From Acidobacteriota bacterium (GTDB lineage: Bacteria > Acidobacteriota > Vicinamibacteria > Marinacidobacterales > Marinacidobacteraceae): a stretch of DNA of 49,935 nucleotides. Below are positions 18,469-27,557 of the stretch, piece after piece. Within the stretch, counting starts at the first letter, position 1. Each line of letters begins with the position of its first letter. The stretch is from the NCBI GenBank assembly GCA_022820545.1, contig JAJEFG010000060.1, positions 45,001 to 94,935 of the forward strand, given 5' to 3'. The notes under the pieces were generated by a model. It saw nothing but the letters and a program-made list of their open reading frames with translations. It ran no database searches and had not been told where the DNA came from. The translations under genes were made by a program, and so were the position numbers.

Positions 18469-21400
18469 TCGGCAACCGCCTCCGGATCGAGCACGAGCAC
18501 GTTCTGCAGCGCCTCGGAAGACAGCGACGTCAACCAGCCCTCTCCCGTCCCGATCACCGACTCCGCGAGCGCGGACTTCCGCTCGAGGAGGTCGGCGATG
18601 CGTTCCTCCAGGGTGCCGGTGCACAGGAACTTGTGGACCAGGACCCGCTTGCTCTGGCCGATCCGGAACGCCCGGTCGGTGGCCTGGTTCTCGACGGCGG
18701 GATTCCACCAGCGGTCGTAGTGCACCACGTGACTCGCCCGGGTGAGGTTGAGGCCGTAGCCGCCGGTCTTGAGCGAGACCACGAGCACCGGCGGCGGATC
18801 CGCCGCTTCCTGGAACCGGGTGACGATGGCGTCCCGCTCCCGGAGCGAGACGGACCCGTGAAGGACCGGGATCTCGGCGTCCAGAACTTCCGAGAGATAC
18901 GGAGCCAGCAACTTCGCCATTTCCGCGAACTGCGTGAAGACCAGGGCCCGCTCCCCCTGCTGCGCAACCTCGGTCAGGATCTCGACGAGGCGCGTCAGCT
19001 TCCCGGACCGTCCCGACAGCAGTCCCCCGGCGGCGAGGAAGTTCTCGGGGTGGTTGCAGATCTGCTTGAGGCGGGTCAGGGTGCGCAGGATCTCCCCTCG
19101 CCGCGCAAAGCCGGTGTTGCGTTCGATCCGCTCCAGGCACTGGTCCACGGCCGCCTGGTAGAGCGAGGCCTGCTCGACGGTGAGGTTGCAATAGACCCGG
19201 GTCTGGTGTTTCTCCGGCAGATCGCGGATGACCTTCGGGTCGGTCTTGAGCCGGCGCAGGATGAAGGGACGGACGAGCCGGCGGAGTTCCTCGGTCGCCT
19301 CCGGGTCCTGGGCGCCTTCCACCGCCGCCGTGAACGTCCGCCGGAACGTGCGTTCCGGGCCGAGGAAACCCGGGTTGAGGATCTCCATGATCGACCAGAG
19401 ATCGGTGAGGCGGTTCTCGAGCGGCGTGCCGGTGAGCGCGAAGCGGATGGGCGCCTTGAGCCGGCGTACCGCCCGGGTCTGCTTGGCCCCCGGATTCTTC
19501 AGGTTCTGGGCCTCATCCACGATGAGGCCGCCCCACTCCACGTCGCGCAACAGATCGAAGTCGCGGTGGGTGATCCCGAAGGAACACACCACGAGGTCGC
19601 TCTCCTCGAGCGCCCGCGACAGGTCGGCGCCGCGCGACCGCCCGGCGCCCTGGCGGACGTGAAGCCGCAGCGAGGGGGCGAAGCGCTCCGCTTCCTTCCT
19701 CCAGTTGGCCACGATGGAGTTGGGACAAACGAGGAGCCACGGCCGCCGGAGCCGGCCCGCCTCCTGCTCTCCCAGCAGGAAGGTGAGGGCCTGACAGGTC
19801 TTTCCGAGTCCCATGTCATCCGCGAGACAGCCACCGAGACCATGGTCCGCCAGGAGGCGCAGCCAGCCATAGCCGACCCGCTGGTACGGCCGGAGTTCCG
19901 TCCTCAGACCGGACGGCGGATCGAGCGGTCCCAACTCCTCCGCGGCGGCCTCGAGGGCCTTGAACAGCGATCCGATCCAGGCCTCGCCCTCGATCTTCGA
20001 CAGGACCTGCACCGTCTCTTCCGACTCGAAGAGATCGGGCGCCGGCGACGCGAGGCGCAGCCGCTCGCGAAGCGCGTCGCGCAGCACCGGGGACCGGTCC
20101 GCGTGCGCCCGGCGGCGCGCCGCCTCGGTGAAGAGCCGGTTCACGGCGTCCTGGTCGAGTTCCACCCAGGCGTCGCTCGCCCGCACCAGGCGCCGTTTGC
20201 CACGGGTCAGCCGCCGGAATTCGTCGAGCGTCCAGGTGTGGTCGTCGATCGCCACCTCCCAGGAGTAGTTCACCAGCGCGTCGAGGCCGACGCCGCCGTC
20301 CGGAGCGGATCCGCCCAGTTCCGCCGCCCGCACCGTACGCGGGACCGGACCGGAGGAATCGGCGTCCGGCCGAACGGTGAGCCGCAGGGTCGGTTTCCGT
20401 CCGCGCCGTCCGGCCAGGGTGGGCGGGATGCGAACCTCGAACCCCTGGCGGACCAGTGCTTCCTGCCCTTCGTGGAGGAACTCGTAGGCCTCGGCTCCCG
20501 ATACCCGGACTTCCTCGGGGCCCGCGCACTCGAGGCCGCGCTCGAGCAGCGGGCAGGCCCGCGCCGCCCGGCCCAGGTTCTCGAGGAGCGGGATCGCCGG
20601 GTCCGCAATCCCGAAGCGCCGGAGATTCGCCGCCGCGTCGTGGGCGTTCCAGACTTCGCCGAGCGGCGCGGGGGCCTCCCCGGCGGGGGCCGCGCCGCCC
20701 ACGTCCACCGCTCGAGCGCCGGAATCCGGAGGAATCACGAGCCCGAAGCGGATCCGCCACCGGAGCTCGTCGGGGTCCGCGGTGGGCATCGTCCCGGACT
20801 CGTCGGCCGGAGGTTCGAGCAGGAAGACCAGGCGGGCGTTTCCGACGGCTCCGGCATCCGGATCCGCCGTACCGCCTCCGAGCGCGTGGTCCGCGCGCCA
20901 GAGCGCTTCGGTGCTCTCCCCGTCCAGCCCGCCGGCGGCGCCCGAGAAGAGGTCATCGAGGACCCGCTCGATGACTTCCCGCCGGTCCCCCGGGTCGTCC
21001 GCCGCCCCCGGCGACCAGCCGAGGCGCCGCCCGGCGTCCCGAATGACGGTGTCGCCCAGCGCCACCAGATAGCCGCTGATGGCGGTCTCGGCATCCAGTC
21101 CGCCGAGGGCCGCCGGCGGCGCCGCCAGCCGCAGCGCGTCGAGTTCCCGTTGCTGCGAACCGAGGTCCGCCTGCCAGAGCGCGGCGCCGTCGCTTCCGTT
21201 GGGGTGAACGGTGGGACGGAAGCGGCCGCGGGACAACAGCCCCAGCAGGAAGCGGCTCGCGAGGGACCAGAAACGAAGCGACGCCGACCGGAAATCGGGA
21301 TCGTCCCGGCGCGGGGCGCAGGCGGCGAGCGTGGCCGCCGCTTCGAGCGGTGCGAGAGTGAGTCCCGGACCGCCGGAATCGGGCGAACCGGACTCGAAGG

Positions 21401-21593
21401 CGGCGGCCTCCACCGGGGCCGGCCAACGGTCTCCCACCCGCTGGCGGAGCCACGCGGAGAGCTCGTCGGGCGGCACGCCGGGCGCCCAGAAGTGCAGCTG
21501 CCCGGCGGGCGCCAGCGTGGCTTCGAGACGGAAGAAAGGGGCCGGGCGGGACAGAATCGGCCAGTGTACGACAGCCTGCGGCCCGCAGTTCAA
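18465..21593 (-). CDS. SNF2-family DNA-dependent ATPase (HepA-like)
   Basis: A 1042-residue protein with a SNF2 helicase-associated N-terminal half and two RecA-like lobes. Motif I is CLADDMGLGKTCQAL (about residue 593), motif II VDEAQNLKNP (about 691), motif III LTGTPLENRLTDLWS, and motifs V-VI SLKTGGYGLNLTRASH to ATDRAFRIGQSKRV. Such proteins translocate on double-stranded DNA and remodel protein-DNA complexes; bacterial RapA/HepA relatives recycle RNA polymerase. The start is uncertain: the longest frame uses a TTG at 21593 without a clear ribosome site. It is coupled to the SWIM-like gene and begins 39 bases after an EEP-family gene, suggesting one operon. Confidence 0.92.
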   Translation of the reverse strand: MNCGPQAVVHWPILSRPAPFFRLEATLAPAGQLHFWAPGVPPDELSAWLRQRVGDRWPAPVEAAAFESGSPDSGGPGLTLAPLEAAATLAACAPRRDDPDFRSASLRFWSLASRFLLGLLSRGRFRPTVHPNGSDGAALWQADLGSQQRELDALRLAAPPAALGGLDAETAISGYLVALGDTVIRDAGRRLGWSPGAADDPGDRREVIERVLDDLFSGAAGGLDGESTEALWRADHALGGGTADPDAGAVGNARLVFLLEPPADESGTMPTADPDELRWRIRFGLVIPPDSGARAVDVGGAAPAGEAPAPLGEVWNAHDAAANLRRFGIADPAIPLLENLGRAARACPLLERGLECAGPEEVRVSGAEAYEFLHEGQEALVRQGFEVRIPPTLAGRRGRKPTLRLTVRPDADSSGPVPRTVRAAELGGSAPDGGVGLDALVNYSWEVAIDDHTWTLDEFRRLTRGKRRLVRASDAWVELDQDAVNRLFTEAARRRAHADRSPVLRDALRERLRLASPAPDLFESEETVQVLSKIEGEAWIGSLFKALEAAAEELGPLDPPSGLRTELRPYQRVGYGWLRLLADHGLGGCLADDMGLGKTCQALTFLLGEQEAGRLRRPWLLVCPNSIVANWRKEAERFAPSLRLHVRQGAGRSRGADLSRALEESDLVVCSFGITHRDFDLLRDVEWGGLIVDEAQNLKNPGAKQTRAVRRLKAPIRFALTGTPLENRLTDLWSIMEILNPGFLGPERTFRRTFTAAVEGAQDPEATEELRRLVRPFILRRLKTDPKVIRDLPEKHQTRVYCNLTVEQASLYQAAVDQCLERIERNTGFARRGEILRTLTRLKQICNHPENFLAAGGLLSGRSGKLTRLVEILTEVAQQGERALVFTQFAEMAKLLAPYLSEVLDAEIPVLHGSVSLRERDAIVTRFQEAADPPPVLVVSLKTGGYGLNLTRASHVVHYDRWWNPAVENQATDRAFRIGQSKRVLVHKFLCTGTLEERIADLLERKSALAESVIGTGEGWLTSLSSEALQNVLVLDPEAVAE

Positions 21594-21632
21594 GCAGAAA
21601 CTTAAGTGTTGTTGCTTTTCTGCGGAGCGGGT

Positions 21633-22556
21633 CTAGTTCGGCGCTTCGAAGCCGAGCGTCGCGACCAGGGGACAGTGGTCGGAGAGCCGGTCGCGCGCCG
21701 AGCGGGGCGCCCCGTAGAGCACCTCTTCGAACGCGGCCGGAGCGACTTCCCGTCCCTGCGGAGCGAAGGCAACGATGTGGTCCACGTAGTGATCGAAGAA
21801 ACCATCCCAGCACGCCGGCGCGCTCCCTGGAGGCGGAAGAACCAGCGCCTCACCGGGCAGACCGGCGGCGGCTTCGTCTCCCGGGCGGGACAGGAACCGG
21901 TTCCAGTCGCCGGCCACCACGGCCGGGACTCCCTCCGCCATCCGTTCGAACAGCCAGCCCTTGAGGACGGCGAACTGCATCCGCAGGAAGCCGCACTGCG
22001 GCTCCGGGGAACGGAGCGGTTCAGCGTTGCAGCCGGACTGGAAGTGGAGAGTGAGCACCCGGACCCGCTCCTCTCCCCGGGCGAGCGTGAGGTCCACCCC
22101 GTGCCGGTCGCGACCCTGCGGGGACCACTCGACGACGTCCGGGTGCCGCTCGACGCGCCAGCCCGCCGCGCGGCGCACCACGATCGCGGTGCGCTGGGAC
22201 CACTCCGGATCGGTCTCGCGGGTCGAAAGGAAGAGGTCCCAGTCGTCCTCCGGGAAGATCCGGCGGACGGCGGCGGCGTTCTCGACCTCCCGGAGGCCGA
22301 CGACCTCGACATCGAGGTCGACGAGCCGCGACACGACGCCCCGGAGCCGCGCGAGATCGGCCTCCTGCCGCAGGAACCGGCCGCCGCGCTGGTTGCCCCG
22401 AAGCACTCCGTCGCGGATTCCGTCCCCGAACCAGGCGATGTTCCAGGTGGCGACGGTGATCCGGATGGGGGACTCGGCGGCGACGGCAGCTCCGGCCAGG
22501 CCCAGGGCCAGGAGGAAGGTCGCGGGCCTTCGGTGGATGCGCATCCGGAGTTTCAC
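21633..22556 (-). CDS. exported endonuclease/exonuclease/phosphatase-family protein
   Basis: A 307-residue EEP-fold hydrolase. A signal peptide (ATFLLALGLAGAAVAAES) precedes the catalytic core. Motifs seen: VATWNIAWF (the metal-site Asn), VEVVGLREVENA (catalytic Glu in the LxEVE position), VVAGDWNRFLS (GDxN) and RLSDHCPLVATL (SDHxP, catalytic His). All key residues are intact, so a Mg-dependent phosphodiesterase or nuclease outside the cytoplasm is likely. Whether the substrate is DNA, a sugar phosphate or lipid cannot be told. The GTG start at 22556 is the longest option; an ATG four codons later is also possible. It precedes the SNF2 gene by 39 bases on the same strand. Confidence 0.82.
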   Translation of the reverse strand: MKLRMRIHRRPATFLLALGLAGAAVAAESPIRITVATWNIAWFGDGIRDGVLRGNQRGGRFLRQEADLARLRGVVSRLVDLDVEVVGLREVENAAAVRRIFPEDDWDLFLSTRETDPEWSQRTAIVVRRAAGWRVERHPDVVEWSPQGRDRHGVDLTLARGEERVRVLTLHFQSGCNAEPLRSPEPQCGFLRMQFAVLKGWLFERMAEGVPAVVAGDWNRFLSRPGDEAAAGLPGEALVLPPPGSAPACWDGFFDHYVDHIVAFAPQGREVAPAAFEEVLYGAPRSARDRLSDHCPLVATLGFEAPN

Positions 22557-22643
22557 GGTCGCAGGTTAGCCGGCACCAGCGCCCCTTCCGGGGATGGTGG
22601 CGCCATTCTCGTGCCCGCACCCGGCGTAGTGGCGTGACCATTC

Positions 22644-22699
22644 TTCGGCTATAATCGAAATATAGAACAATACATGCGATCAGTTCGTTCATAGCCGAA
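22644..22699 (+). promoter_or_regulatory. 9-bp inverted repeat flanking an AT-rich promoter of DUF4143 gene A
   Basis: TTCGGCTAT (22644-22652) and ATAGCCGAA (22691-22699) are perfect inverted arms 38 bases apart, ending three bases before the ATG. The left arm overlaps a consensus TATAAT (22650-22655). The segment is far more AT-rich than its surroundings. It looks like a promoter with an operator, possibly for autoregulation. Confidence 0.55.
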
Positions 22700-22702
22700 A
22701 TC

Positions 22703-23935
22703 ATGCAAATCCATCGCCGGACCTATCTCGGGAGGCTTCGGCAGTTCCTCGACGCCCCGGTCGTCACCGCGGTCACCGGCATTCGCCGGGTCGGGAAGAG
22801 CGTCCTCCTGCGCCAGTTCGCGGAATCGCTACGCGACGAACGCCAGGTGGTGTACGTGGACAAGGAGTCGTTCGCCTTCGACGAAGTACGTACCGCCCGC
22901 GATCTGGTGGACCACGTGGAGGCCAATTCCCGCCGCGCCGACCCGAGAGTGGTCATCGTGGATGAAGTCCAGCAGATCGCCGCCTGGGAACGGGCGGTCG
23001 CTTCGCTGAACGGCGAGCCGCAGACGCAGGTCGTCGTCGCCGGGTCGAACGCCACCCTGCTGTCGTCCGAACGCGCGACGCTGATCGCCGGGCGCTACGT
23101 CGCGCTCCAGGTTTTCCCGCTGACGCTGGGCGAGTTCGACGAGCTGTACGCGATGCGCGAACGAACGCCGCTCGACGACTCCGGCCGCTTCCGGTTGTAT
23201 CTGAGGACCGGAGGCCTTCCGGGGTTGCTGCATACCGATCTCAGCGAGCTTGTCGTGGATCAGATGCTGGCCGACATGGTGAACACGATCGCCGTCCGGG
23301 ACGTGATCGGTCGTCACCGGATCCGGGACGTGGCGCTGTTCGAGGCGATCCTCCGCTTCGCGGTGGACAGTCTGGGCAGCCTGGTGTCGGCCAAGCGGAT
23401 CGCCGACTTCATGAAGAGTCAGCGGCGCAAGGTGGCCGTGGACACCGTGCTCAACTACCTCGCCCATCTGGGGGAGGCGTTCCTGCTGGCGCCGGTTGCG
23501 CGTTTCGATGTCCGCGGCCGCCGACTGCTGCAGGTGAATCAGAAGCACTACCTGGGAGATGTCGGGCTGCGCAACGGGATTACGGGCTACCGGGAGAGCG
23601 ATATCGGTGGTGTTCTCGAAAACCTCGTCTTCCTGGAACTGCGCCGCCGTGGCTACGAGGTGAGGGTCGGCGTCGCCGGCGACCGCGAGATCGACTTCGT
23701 GGCGGAGTCGCGGAGTGAGCGGTGCTACGTCCAGGTTGCCTACCTGTTGGAATCGCCGGCCACCCTGGAGCGCGAGCTATCGGCGTTTGCGGCGGTCCGC
23801 GACCACTATCCGCGAGTTCTGCTGTCGCTGGATACGCATCAGCCGTCCGATTTCCGGGGAGTGAAGCACCAGCCGCTGACCGTTTTCCTGCGCGGCGCTC
23901 CACTCGGGGCGACGTTGGGTGGAGGGGGCCTCTGA
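22703..23935 (+). CDS. AAA+ ATPase with C-terminal DUF4143 domain (copy A)
   Basis: A 410-residue protein of the AAA_14/DUF4143 family. The Walker A is GIRRVGKS (residues 26-33), Walker B VVIVDEVQQI, and the sensor region VVVAGSNATLLSSE. The middle has FPLTLGEFDELY and the typical YLRTGGLPGLL. The C-terminal domain keeps the family pattern YLGDVGLRNGITGYRESDIG, LENLVFLELRRRGYEVRVG and EIDFVAES. The usual ExK of its PD-(D/E)XK-like fold reads QVA here (CYVQVAYLL). Function in the family is unknown; the genes are often solitary and patchily distributed, as here. The ATG is preceded by an AT-rich operator-like region. Confidence 0.88.
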   Translation: MQIHRRTYLGRLRQFLDAPVVTAVTGIRRVGKSVLLRQFAESLRDERQVVYVDKESFAFDEVRTARDLVDHVEANSRRADPRVVIVDEVQQIAAWERAVASLNGEPQTQVVVAGSNATLLSSERATLIAGRYVALQVFPLTLGEFDELYAMRERTPLDDSGRFRLYLRTGGLPGLLHTDLSELVVDQMLADMVNTIAVRDVIGRHRIRDVALFEAILRFAVDSLGSLVSAKRIADFMKSQRRKVAVDTVLNYLAHLGEAFLLAPVARFDVRGRRLLQVNQKHYLGDVGLRNGITGYRESDIGGVLENLVFLELRRRGYEVRVGVAGDREIDFVAESRSERCYVQVAYLLESPATLERELSAFAAVRDHYPRVLLSLDTHQPSDFRGVKHQPLTVFLRGAPLGATLGGGGL

Positions 23936-24075
23936 GGTCCGGTCCGGACTGCGGTGAAGAACGTGACGTGAGCACCGAGGCCGGGGCCGGGAGCCGCACT
24001 TTCACAAGCACCTGACCCGGGCGTCTTGGTGCTGATCGTCCGGCGTTCATATGCCGACGCGCACCGCGCAGCTAC

Positions 24076-24103
24076 TTGATGACGCATGTCCATATGCTAG
24101 ACT
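24076..24103 (+). promoter_or_regulatory. promoter of the first vapBC module
   Basis: TTGATG (24076-24081) and TAGACT (24098-24103) are spaced by 16 bases. The expected transcription start lies only a few bases before the antitoxin ATG at 24116, so the message would be leaderless or nearly so. Three CATATG words (around 24047, 24091 and 24113) could be sites for the VapB repressor. Confidence 0.5.
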
Positions 24104-24115
24104 ACGGGTACCCAT

Positions 24116-24361
24116 ATGAAGACAACCGTAGAACTGTCCGACGACCTTGCCGTGACGGCAAAGAGCTACGCAGCCCGAGAGGGCCTGACCCTGCGCTCGC
24201 TGATTGAACGCGGACTGCGTCTGGCCATGAGCGGCGACCGGCGACGGGAGCGCTTCCGCCTTCGAGACCGGAGCGTCACAGGACGCGGCCTCCAGGCGCC
24301 GTACCGAGACGCCGACTGGTCACGCATCCGCGAATCCATCTACGAGGGGCGGGGCAGTTGA
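24116..24361 (+). CDS. VapB-type antitoxin
   Basis: An 81-residue ribbon-helix-helix antitoxin. The N-terminal strand and helices read KTTVELSDDLAVTAKSYAAR and EGLTLRSLIERGLRLAMS, the standard VapB DNA-binding half. The C-terminal half is basic then acidic-aromatic (YRDADWSRIRESIYEG), the kind of tail that wraps the toxin active site. It overlaps the toxin gene by four bases (TTGA), so both are co-translated and VapB is expected to repress its own promoter. No Shine-Dalgarno is visible; the promoter position implies a leaderless transcript. Confidence 0.85.
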   Translation: MKTTVELSDDLAVTAKSYAAREGLTLRSLIERGLRLAMSGDRRRERFRLRDRSVTGRGLQAPYRDADWSRIRESIYEGRGS

Positions 24362-24792
24362 TCGTCGCCGACACCAACATCCTGGTGTACGCCCACCGCG
24401 GCGACTCCGAATGGCACGAGCCCGCCCGGTCGGCCATTCAGACGCTCGCCGAAGGAAGAGTGAGCTGGGGGCTGCCGTGGGCCTCTGTTCACGAGTTCCT
24501 CGCGATCGTGACCCATCCGCGCATCTACGAGCCGCCTTCCTCGATCGTCGAGGCCGCCGACCAGGTGGAGGCATGGCTTGAATCCCCCGTCGCGGAATTG
24601 CTCACCGAGACCGGCGCTCATTGGGAAATCCTGCGGCAGCAACTCGAGACTGGCCGCGTCCGGGGACCCATGGTTCACGACGCCCGGATCGCAGCCCTCT
24701 GCCTGGACCACGGCGCCACCGAGTTCTGGACCGCCGACCGCGATTTCGGCCGCTTTCCGAACCTCAAGACCCGTAATCCGCTCCAGAGCTGA
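24358..24792 (+). CDS. VapC-type PIN-domain toxin
   Basis: A 144-residue PIN-domain ribonuclease. The four acidic residues of the active site are present: Asp in VADTNILVYAHRGD, Glu in ASVHEFLAIVTHPR, Asp in MVHDARIAALCLDHG and Asp in WTADRDFGRFPNL. The family cuts tRNA or rRNA and is neutralised by the cognate VapB. Translation starts at TTG, overlapping the antitoxin stop by four bases. Convergent with the SolA-like gene after 39 bases. An alternative reading as a non-TA PIN nuclease is unlikely given the coupled antitoxin. Confidence 0.9.
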   Translation: MIVADTNILVYAHRGDSEWHEPARSAIQTLAEGRVSWGLPWASVHEFLAIVTHPRIYEPPSSIVEAADQVEAWLESPVAELLTETGAHWEILRQQLETGRVRGPMVHDARIAALCLDHGATEFWTADRDFGRFPNLKTRNPLQS

Positions 24793-24831
24793 CTCCGGGA
24801 CGCGCCCATACAGGCGGCGGCCCGGGTCGGG

Positions 24832-26013
24832 CTAAGCCACTCCCTCGCTGTCGGGCGGGGCGTGCGCGACCCTCGGAGGACGGTGGTGCTTCAGTCCGAA
24901 GGGGCGCAGGTCCCACCGCGGCGGCCGTTCCAGCGCGAAGTCCGCCATGATCCGGCCGACCACGCCGCAGAACTTGAAGCCGTGGCCCGAGAACCCGGCG
25001 GCGACGAACACGTTCTCGTCGTCCGGATGGCGGTCGAGAATGAAGTGCCCGTCCGGGCTGTTCGTGAACATGCACGCCGTCATCCGCCGGGTGGGACCGT
25101 TCGCTCCGGGGAAGAAGGCCTCGATCCCTTCGCGCAGGACGGCTTCGTCCTCCGGATGACATTCCCGGTCCATCGCGTCGGGGTCGGGAACCTCCTGCCG
25201 GAGGTGGTGGAACTTGCCGATCTTGAATCCCTCGCCCCGGTTGTCGGGGAAGCCGTAGAAGTTGCCGAGGTCCGACTCCATCACGAACACCGGGAACCGC
25301 TCCGGGGCGAACACCGGCGGATCGAGCGGGTCGGTCCACAGCATGACCTGCCGCACGGGCCGGCACATCGGCCGGAGAGCGGGCAGGAGTTCGCCCGCCC
25401 ACGAGCCGGCCGTGATCACCAGTTTCCGGGCCTCGTAGTGGGCGTCCGCGGTCTCGACGCGCACTCCCCCCGGGACCCGTTCCCAGCGCCGCACCCGGAC
25501 GCCGGTGGCGATCTCGGCCCCGAGGGAGCGCGCCGCCGCCGCGTGGACCGCGATTGCCGTCTCGGAGTGCAGGTATCCGGCGTCCGGCTGGTGGATCGCG
25601 CCCATCTCCGTGGGGAGTTCGTAGCCGGGAAACCGCCGGTTGACCTCCCCGGCGTCGAGCTCCTCGAACGGCAGGCCGTGTTCGGTGCAGGACTTGAGGG
25701 ACCCCTGGACGATGCCGCCCGACGGCGGCCCGATGTCGAGGCCGCCGGTCACCCGCAGGATGGACTCCCCGGAGAGTCCTTCGAGCTCGCGCCAGAGCCG
25801 GTAGGCCTCCCGAAGCAGCGGGACGTAGTGGGAGCCCTCGGAATAGGCGAGGCGGATGATGCGGGTCAGGCCATGGGAGGAACCGAACGGGTGCGGGATG
25901 TCGAAGCGCTCGAGGCCGAGCACCCGGGCGCCGCCCTTTGCCAGGTGGTAGACGGCGGCGCTGCCCATGCCGCCAACGCCGATGACGATGGCGTCGTAGG
26001 GGGGCGATCTCAC
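24832..26013 (-). CDS. SolA-like FAD-dependent amine oxidase (monomeric sarcosine / N-methyl-amino-acid oxidase family)
   Basis: A 393-residue flavoprotein. The N-terminal dinucleotide fold reads YDAIVIGVGGMGSAAVYHLA, with the family-typical GLERFDIPHPFGSSHG and TRIIRLAYSEGSHYVPL next. The C-terminal part has TACMFTNSPDGHFILDRHP and AAGFSGHGFKFCGVVGRIMA; the Cys in KFCGVVG matches the covalent FAD-attachment cysteine of monomeric sarcosine oxidases. It probably oxidises an N-methyl amino acid to formaldehyde, amine and peroxide. The exact substrate (sarcosine, N-methyltryptophan, pipecolate) is not determined. GTG start; no clear ribosome site. The ABC permease gene lies 114 bases upstream on the same strand, so it may be a separate unit. 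Confidence 0.88.
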   Translation of the reverse strand: MRSPPYDAIVIGVGGMGSAAVYHLAKGGARVLGLERFDIPHPFGSSHGLTRIIRLAYSEGSHYVPLLREAYRLWRELEGLSGESILRVTGGLDIGPPSGGIVQGSLKSCTEHGLPFEELDAGEVNRRFPGYELPTEMGAIHQPDAGYLHSETAIAVHAAAARSLGAEIATGVRVRRWERVPGGVRVETADAHYEARKLVITAGSWAGELLPALRPMCRPVRQVMLWTDPLDPPVFAPERFPVFVMESDLGNFYGFPDNRGEGFKIGKFHHLRQEVPDPDAMDRECHPEDEAVLREGIEAFFPGANGPTRRMTACMFTNSPDGHFILDRHPDDENVFVAAGFSGHGFKFCGVVGRIMADFALERPPRWDLRPFGLKHHRPPRVAHAPPDSEGVA

Positions 26014-26127
26014 GGGGTGGCCAGCACGGGCGTCACCCGGCCGACGGTTCCCGATGGGACGCCAGCCGGGGACTGTTGTTCAGGTTACCCCTTGTGTCGC
26101 GCGATGACCCCCCTACCGGTAGTGCGG

Positions 26128-27555
26128 CTATGGCCCCGTCACCCGGCGGAGGCGTGTGACCGCGCCCGCGCCGGCAAGAAGCAGCAGCCCTCCAAGCGCC
26201 GCGAGCGGAATTGCCGCCCGGGCGCTGACCTCGCGCATCTGCTCGTCCACGAACCGGAACGCCGGCAGCCCGGGCAGCACATCGGCGGTCATCCGTTCCC
26301 CGGCGAGGATGGCGGGCACGAAGAAGGTCCGCCAGTGTTCCGCGAACTCGCGGACCTGGGACCGGAAGCGCGCGAAGCGCGCGTCTCCCGTGCCGGCCGC
26401 GTCCAGCAGCGCCTCCTGCGCCAGGAGCGCGGGGGACAGGAACCGGTAGCGGCGCACCAGCGTCCGCTGGGCGGCGAGGCGCTCGTCGTACACGCCAGTC
26501 ACTTCCTCCAGCCGGCGATTCACCGCGTCGGTGGCGGCCCACGCCAGTGCGGCGCGGTTGGCCTCGTCGGCAGCCACCCCGCCGGCCAGCTCGGGGTGAT
26601 CCTCGAGGTAGCGCGCCAGCAGTTCGCTCCGCTGGCTCACGGCCTCGTTCGAGGCCTCCCGCTGCGCCGTGATCATCTCCACCCGGGACGGCAAGGGATG
26701 GAGCAGTCCGGCGGTGATGTTCACCCCGGCGGGGAGGACCACCACCAGCAGGAGCCAGGCGCCCACCAGCACGGTGGCGTTCCAGGCCGACGACCGGCCG
26801 AGGCCGTTCACCCAGGCCGCCAGGGTGAACCAGAAGAGCGCGTAGGCGGCGACCGCCGCGCACCAGAGCGCGACCCGGCCCGGAGACCCGAACCCCCCGC
26901 TGAAGAGGACCCCGAGCAGCGACACGCCGAGGGCCAGCCCCAGCACCAGGATCGCCCGGAAGGCAAGCTTGGCGCTCACCACCCCGCGGACCGAGACCGG
27001 CTGGGAGAGGGTCAGCGCCAGCGTTCCCTGCTCGCGTTCCCCCGAGAGGACGTTGAAACTGAGCGCCAGGATCAGCAGCGGCAGCAGATACACCACCACA
27101 AAGGCCAGGTCGAACCGGCCGACCAGCAGGTTCAGCGGGTTCTCGATCTCGCCGTTTTGCAGGAACGACGACTCGTTGGTCTGGATGCTGACGTCGTAGT
27201 AGTAGGGCAGCAGGTCGCTCTGTCCCACCGCGAGCGCCGTCAGGGGACCCGGGTCCAGGACCGCGGTTTGGGCGCCGGAAGCTCCCCCGAGGACGCTGGG
27301 GGACCGGGGGTCCCGGAACGGGGACGACGGCCGCCCGCCGTCCGCGATGCGTTGAAGCTCGGCTTCGAGAGTCTCGACGCGTTCGACGTTGCCTTCCCGG
27401 GCGGCGGCGAGGGTCTCTTCCTGGAAGTCCACCCACGCCAGGCCGTTCGCCAGCGCGTAGGCAAACAGGAGAGCGAACACTCCCAGTACCAGGCCGAGCG
27501 CGCGATCGGCCCGGAGGAGGCGCCACTCGTTCCGCAGGACGGTGCGCAGGGTCAT
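26128..27555 (-). CDS. ABC-2 type permease with DUF3526-like extracytoplasmic domain (second permease)
   Basis: A 475-residue membrane protein starting TLRTVLRNEWRLLRADRALG, the usual opening of NosY-like permeases. One transmembrane helix (LGLVLGVFALLFAYALANGL) is followed by a large extracytoplasmic segment of about 100 residues, then a block of helices (VVVYLLPLLILALSFNVLSG, VNGLGRSSAWNATVLVGAWL). A second long soluble region (EMITAQREASNEAVSQRSEL to EFAEHWRTFF) and a last helix complete it. GEREQGTLALTLSQPVS is the family's conserved cytosolic loop. It lies two bases after the sister permease gene, so the two likely form a heterodimer served by the upstream ATPase. Confidence 0.85.
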   Translation of the reverse strand: MTLRTVLRNEWRLLRADRALGLVLGVFALLFAYALANGLAWVDFQEETLAAAREGNVERVETLEAELQRIADGGRPSSPFRDPRSPSVLGGASGAQTAVLDPGPLTALAVGQSDLLPYYYDVSIQTNESSFLQNGEIENPLNLLVGRFDLAFVVVYLLPLLILALSFNVLSGEREQGTLALTLSQPVSVRGVVSAKLAFRAILVLGLALGVSLLGVLFSGGFGSPGRVALWCAAVAAYALFWFTLAAWVNGLGRSSAWNATVLVGAWLLLVVVLPAGVNITAGLLHPLPSRVEMITAQREASNEAVSQRSELLARYLEDHPELAGGVAADEANRAALAWAATDAVNRRLEEVTGVYDERLAAQRTLVRRYRFLSPALLAQEALLDAAGTGDARFARFRSQVREFAEHWRTFFVPAILAGERMTADVLPGLPAFRFVDEQMREVSARAAIPLAALGGLLLLAGAGAVTRLRRVTGP

Positions 27556-27557
27556 GG

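Noticed and set aside
18633..21605. A 990-codon open frame on the plus strand opposite the SNF2 gene
   Set aside because: Antisense shadow of a gene with all helicase motifs; no ribosome site or recognisable domain.
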